From NCBI GenBank assembly GCA_004794655.1, contig SMMW01000056.1, positions 2,269,501 to 2,333,500 on the forward strand: a stretch of 64,000 nucleotides of DNA, in the 5' to 3' direction. Source of the DNA: Marisa cornuarietis. Lineage: Eukaryota > Mollusca > Gastropoda > Architaenioglossa > Ampullariidae. Below the pieces are notes generated by a model. It searched no databases and had not been told where the DNA came from. It saw nothing but the letters and a program-made list of their open reading frames with translations. Of this stretch, positions 53,085 through 64,000 are shown piece after piece (within the stretch, counting starts at the first letter, position 1; each line of letters starts with the position of its first letter). The position numbers were made by a program, and so were the translations under genes.

Positions 53085-53935
53085 ATACACAAGGGAGCGC
53101 AAGAAATGGCCCAGAGAATGGACGCATTCCCTAATCATACTCCTCCCAAAGAAAGTAAACAGCAAACAGTGTCAGAACTACAGAACTATAGCCTTATCAG
53201 TCACCCAAGCAAAGTCATACTGAAGGTCGTACAGAGTTAAGCAGATCTTCAACTGTCTTCTTATAGAAAAGCATCTTCAGCATTAGCGGGACCTTTGCCA
53301 CAACTTAATTGACTTTAAAAAGACATTTGACAGAGTCTAGCACGAGGGCCTATGGCATGGGATGCGGAAATTCAACATTGAAGACGGGCTCGTCCAAGTT
53401 GTTGAAGTGCTGTATGACAGCTCAACGAGTGCAGTACTGCTGAACAACCAAATAGGAGCTTACTTACACACCACAGTAGGGGTACGTCAAGGATGTCCCC
53501 TATCGACCGTGTTGTTCAATATATTCTTGGAGAACATCATGCTCGAAACTCTTCATGACCATCATACTTCCATTTCAATCGGTGGAAGACCAATCTGCAA
53601 CCTACGCTTTGCAGATGACATAGATCTGTTAGCAGGTACAAACAAAGAACTGCAAGATCTCACCAACAGACTGACAGACAGCTCAAATGCATATGGAATG
53701 GAGACCAGCACTGAAAAGAGCAAAGTTATGATCAATGGCAACGGCAAAGCAGAGATCTATATGAACGGGGTACAGCTCGAAGAGGTGAGCAGCTTCAAGT
53801 ACTTGGGAGCCACCCTCTCCAAGGATGGCAGCTCCACGCAAGATATCCGCTTCAGGATCGCAACAGCAACAGCAGCAATGGCTAGGCTAGATAGAATATG
53901 GCATAGCCACAAGATAAGGTTCACTACTTCTTAAG
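53085..53935 (+). mobile_element. 5'-truncated LINE with reverse transcriptase domain
   Basis: After a frameshifted lead (WPREWTHSLIILLPKK, CQNYRTIAL) an ORF at 53362-53934 encodes an RT palm: GVRQGCPLSTVLFN, RFADDIDLLAG with the catalytic FADD, then YGMETSTEKSKVM and FKYLGATLSKDG. This is the common RTE/CR1-like polymerase of molluscs as I remember it. The C-terminal end and the endonuclease are missing. Confidence 0.88.
53362..53934 (+). pseudogene. Reverse transcriptase fragment of a LINE
   Basis: 190 open codons holding RT motifs from GVRQGCPLS to the FADD box and thumb. It is cut off downstream and has a frameshift or stop at about 53238. It is a transposon relic, not a host gene. Confidence 0.85.
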
Positions 53936-54236
53936 TTTCATGTAGCCCATGATTTGTTTAGAAACTCGAGAGTTAAAGAAAAAGATACAGAAGCGAAACG
54001 ATCAACGGATGGTTTCAGAAGCAAAGGAATCAGTTGTAACTGTGTTCGCCACATCAGCTTTGGTTTACTTCGACCACGGAGTTATAAGTAATATGATTAC
54101 TATTTTATTTAACTTCGTGCTTAGACAAAGATGGCGGCGAGGTGTCGCACATCCTGAACTTTTTGCCACAACAGACACAGCCAGGAGACAGTTGCTTCTG
54201 CAGACATTGGGTCTTGCTCAGTTCCCTAGTTCCCAT

Positions 54237-63925
<9,689 letters not shown>

Positions 63926-64000
63926 AGCTCGTAGAACAAAATAAGATCATTAAGAACAATTGTAGCAAAATGTGATGCAATTGAGCAGAAAACCCCATGT

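Overview
This window looks like nuclear DNA of an invertebrate animal, most likely a lophotrochozoan and plausibly a gastropod mollusc. The reasons are short GT-AG-bounded exons in long AT-rich introns, abundant (GT)n/(CA)n microsatellites, tRNA-derived SINEs, CR1/L2/RTE-like LINE remnants, hAT-like and other cut-and-paste elements, and SRCR plus GCC2/GCC3-type receptors. The species call is inference. All gene models were built by hand from splice sites, reading phase and comparison between paralogues; no alignment or transcript data were available.

Layout. 1-18,620 has no coding exon I can support; it holds microsatellites, one SINE, one LINE tail and a cluster of TCACGTGAT boxes, and is probably upstream sequence and/or a first intron of the next gene. 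18,621-24,441 (+) carries eight exons of a type I BMP/activin receptor kinase of the ALK2/ACVR1 class, complete from just after the signal peptide to the stop. 24,442-29,616 is its long 3' flank, converging on the next gene. 29,617-48,301 (-) is receptor gene B, complete in 11 exons (851 aa): signal peptide, one SRCR domain, about 28 cysteine-rich 17-residue repeats in one exon, a membrane-proximal module I do not recognise, one membrane helix and a short tyrosine-containing tail. A small DUF4806-like gene lies in the same orientation inside its eighth intron (34,374-32,264). 48,302-54,236 is intergenic, with a LINE that has lost its RT core, a 5'-truncated LINE and a 153-bp inverted repeat. 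54,237-63,136 (-) is receptor gene A, a tandem paralogue of B whose 5' end lies outside the window (12 exons, 1,186 aa visible): two SRCR domains, a cysteine-free linker, 35 repeats in a single 1,935-bp exon, then the same membrane-proximal module, helix and tail. 63,165-63,925 is an intronic 44-bp tandem array.

Function. A and B look like a tandemly duplicated pair of single-pass scavenger/pattern-recognition type receptors. SRCR domains and glycosylated cysteine repeats would face outward. Both tails keep GYD(S/A)L and (K/N)YDII(A/P)ED tyrosine motifs, which suggests phosphotyrosine signalling. In both genes intron readthrough after the first membrane-proximal exon gives an immediate stop, so a soluble form is possible. 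In gene A that splice donor has expanded into 29 tandem 20-bp copies. Introns carry a dense record of transposition, including a SINE split by an element that was itself split by another element.
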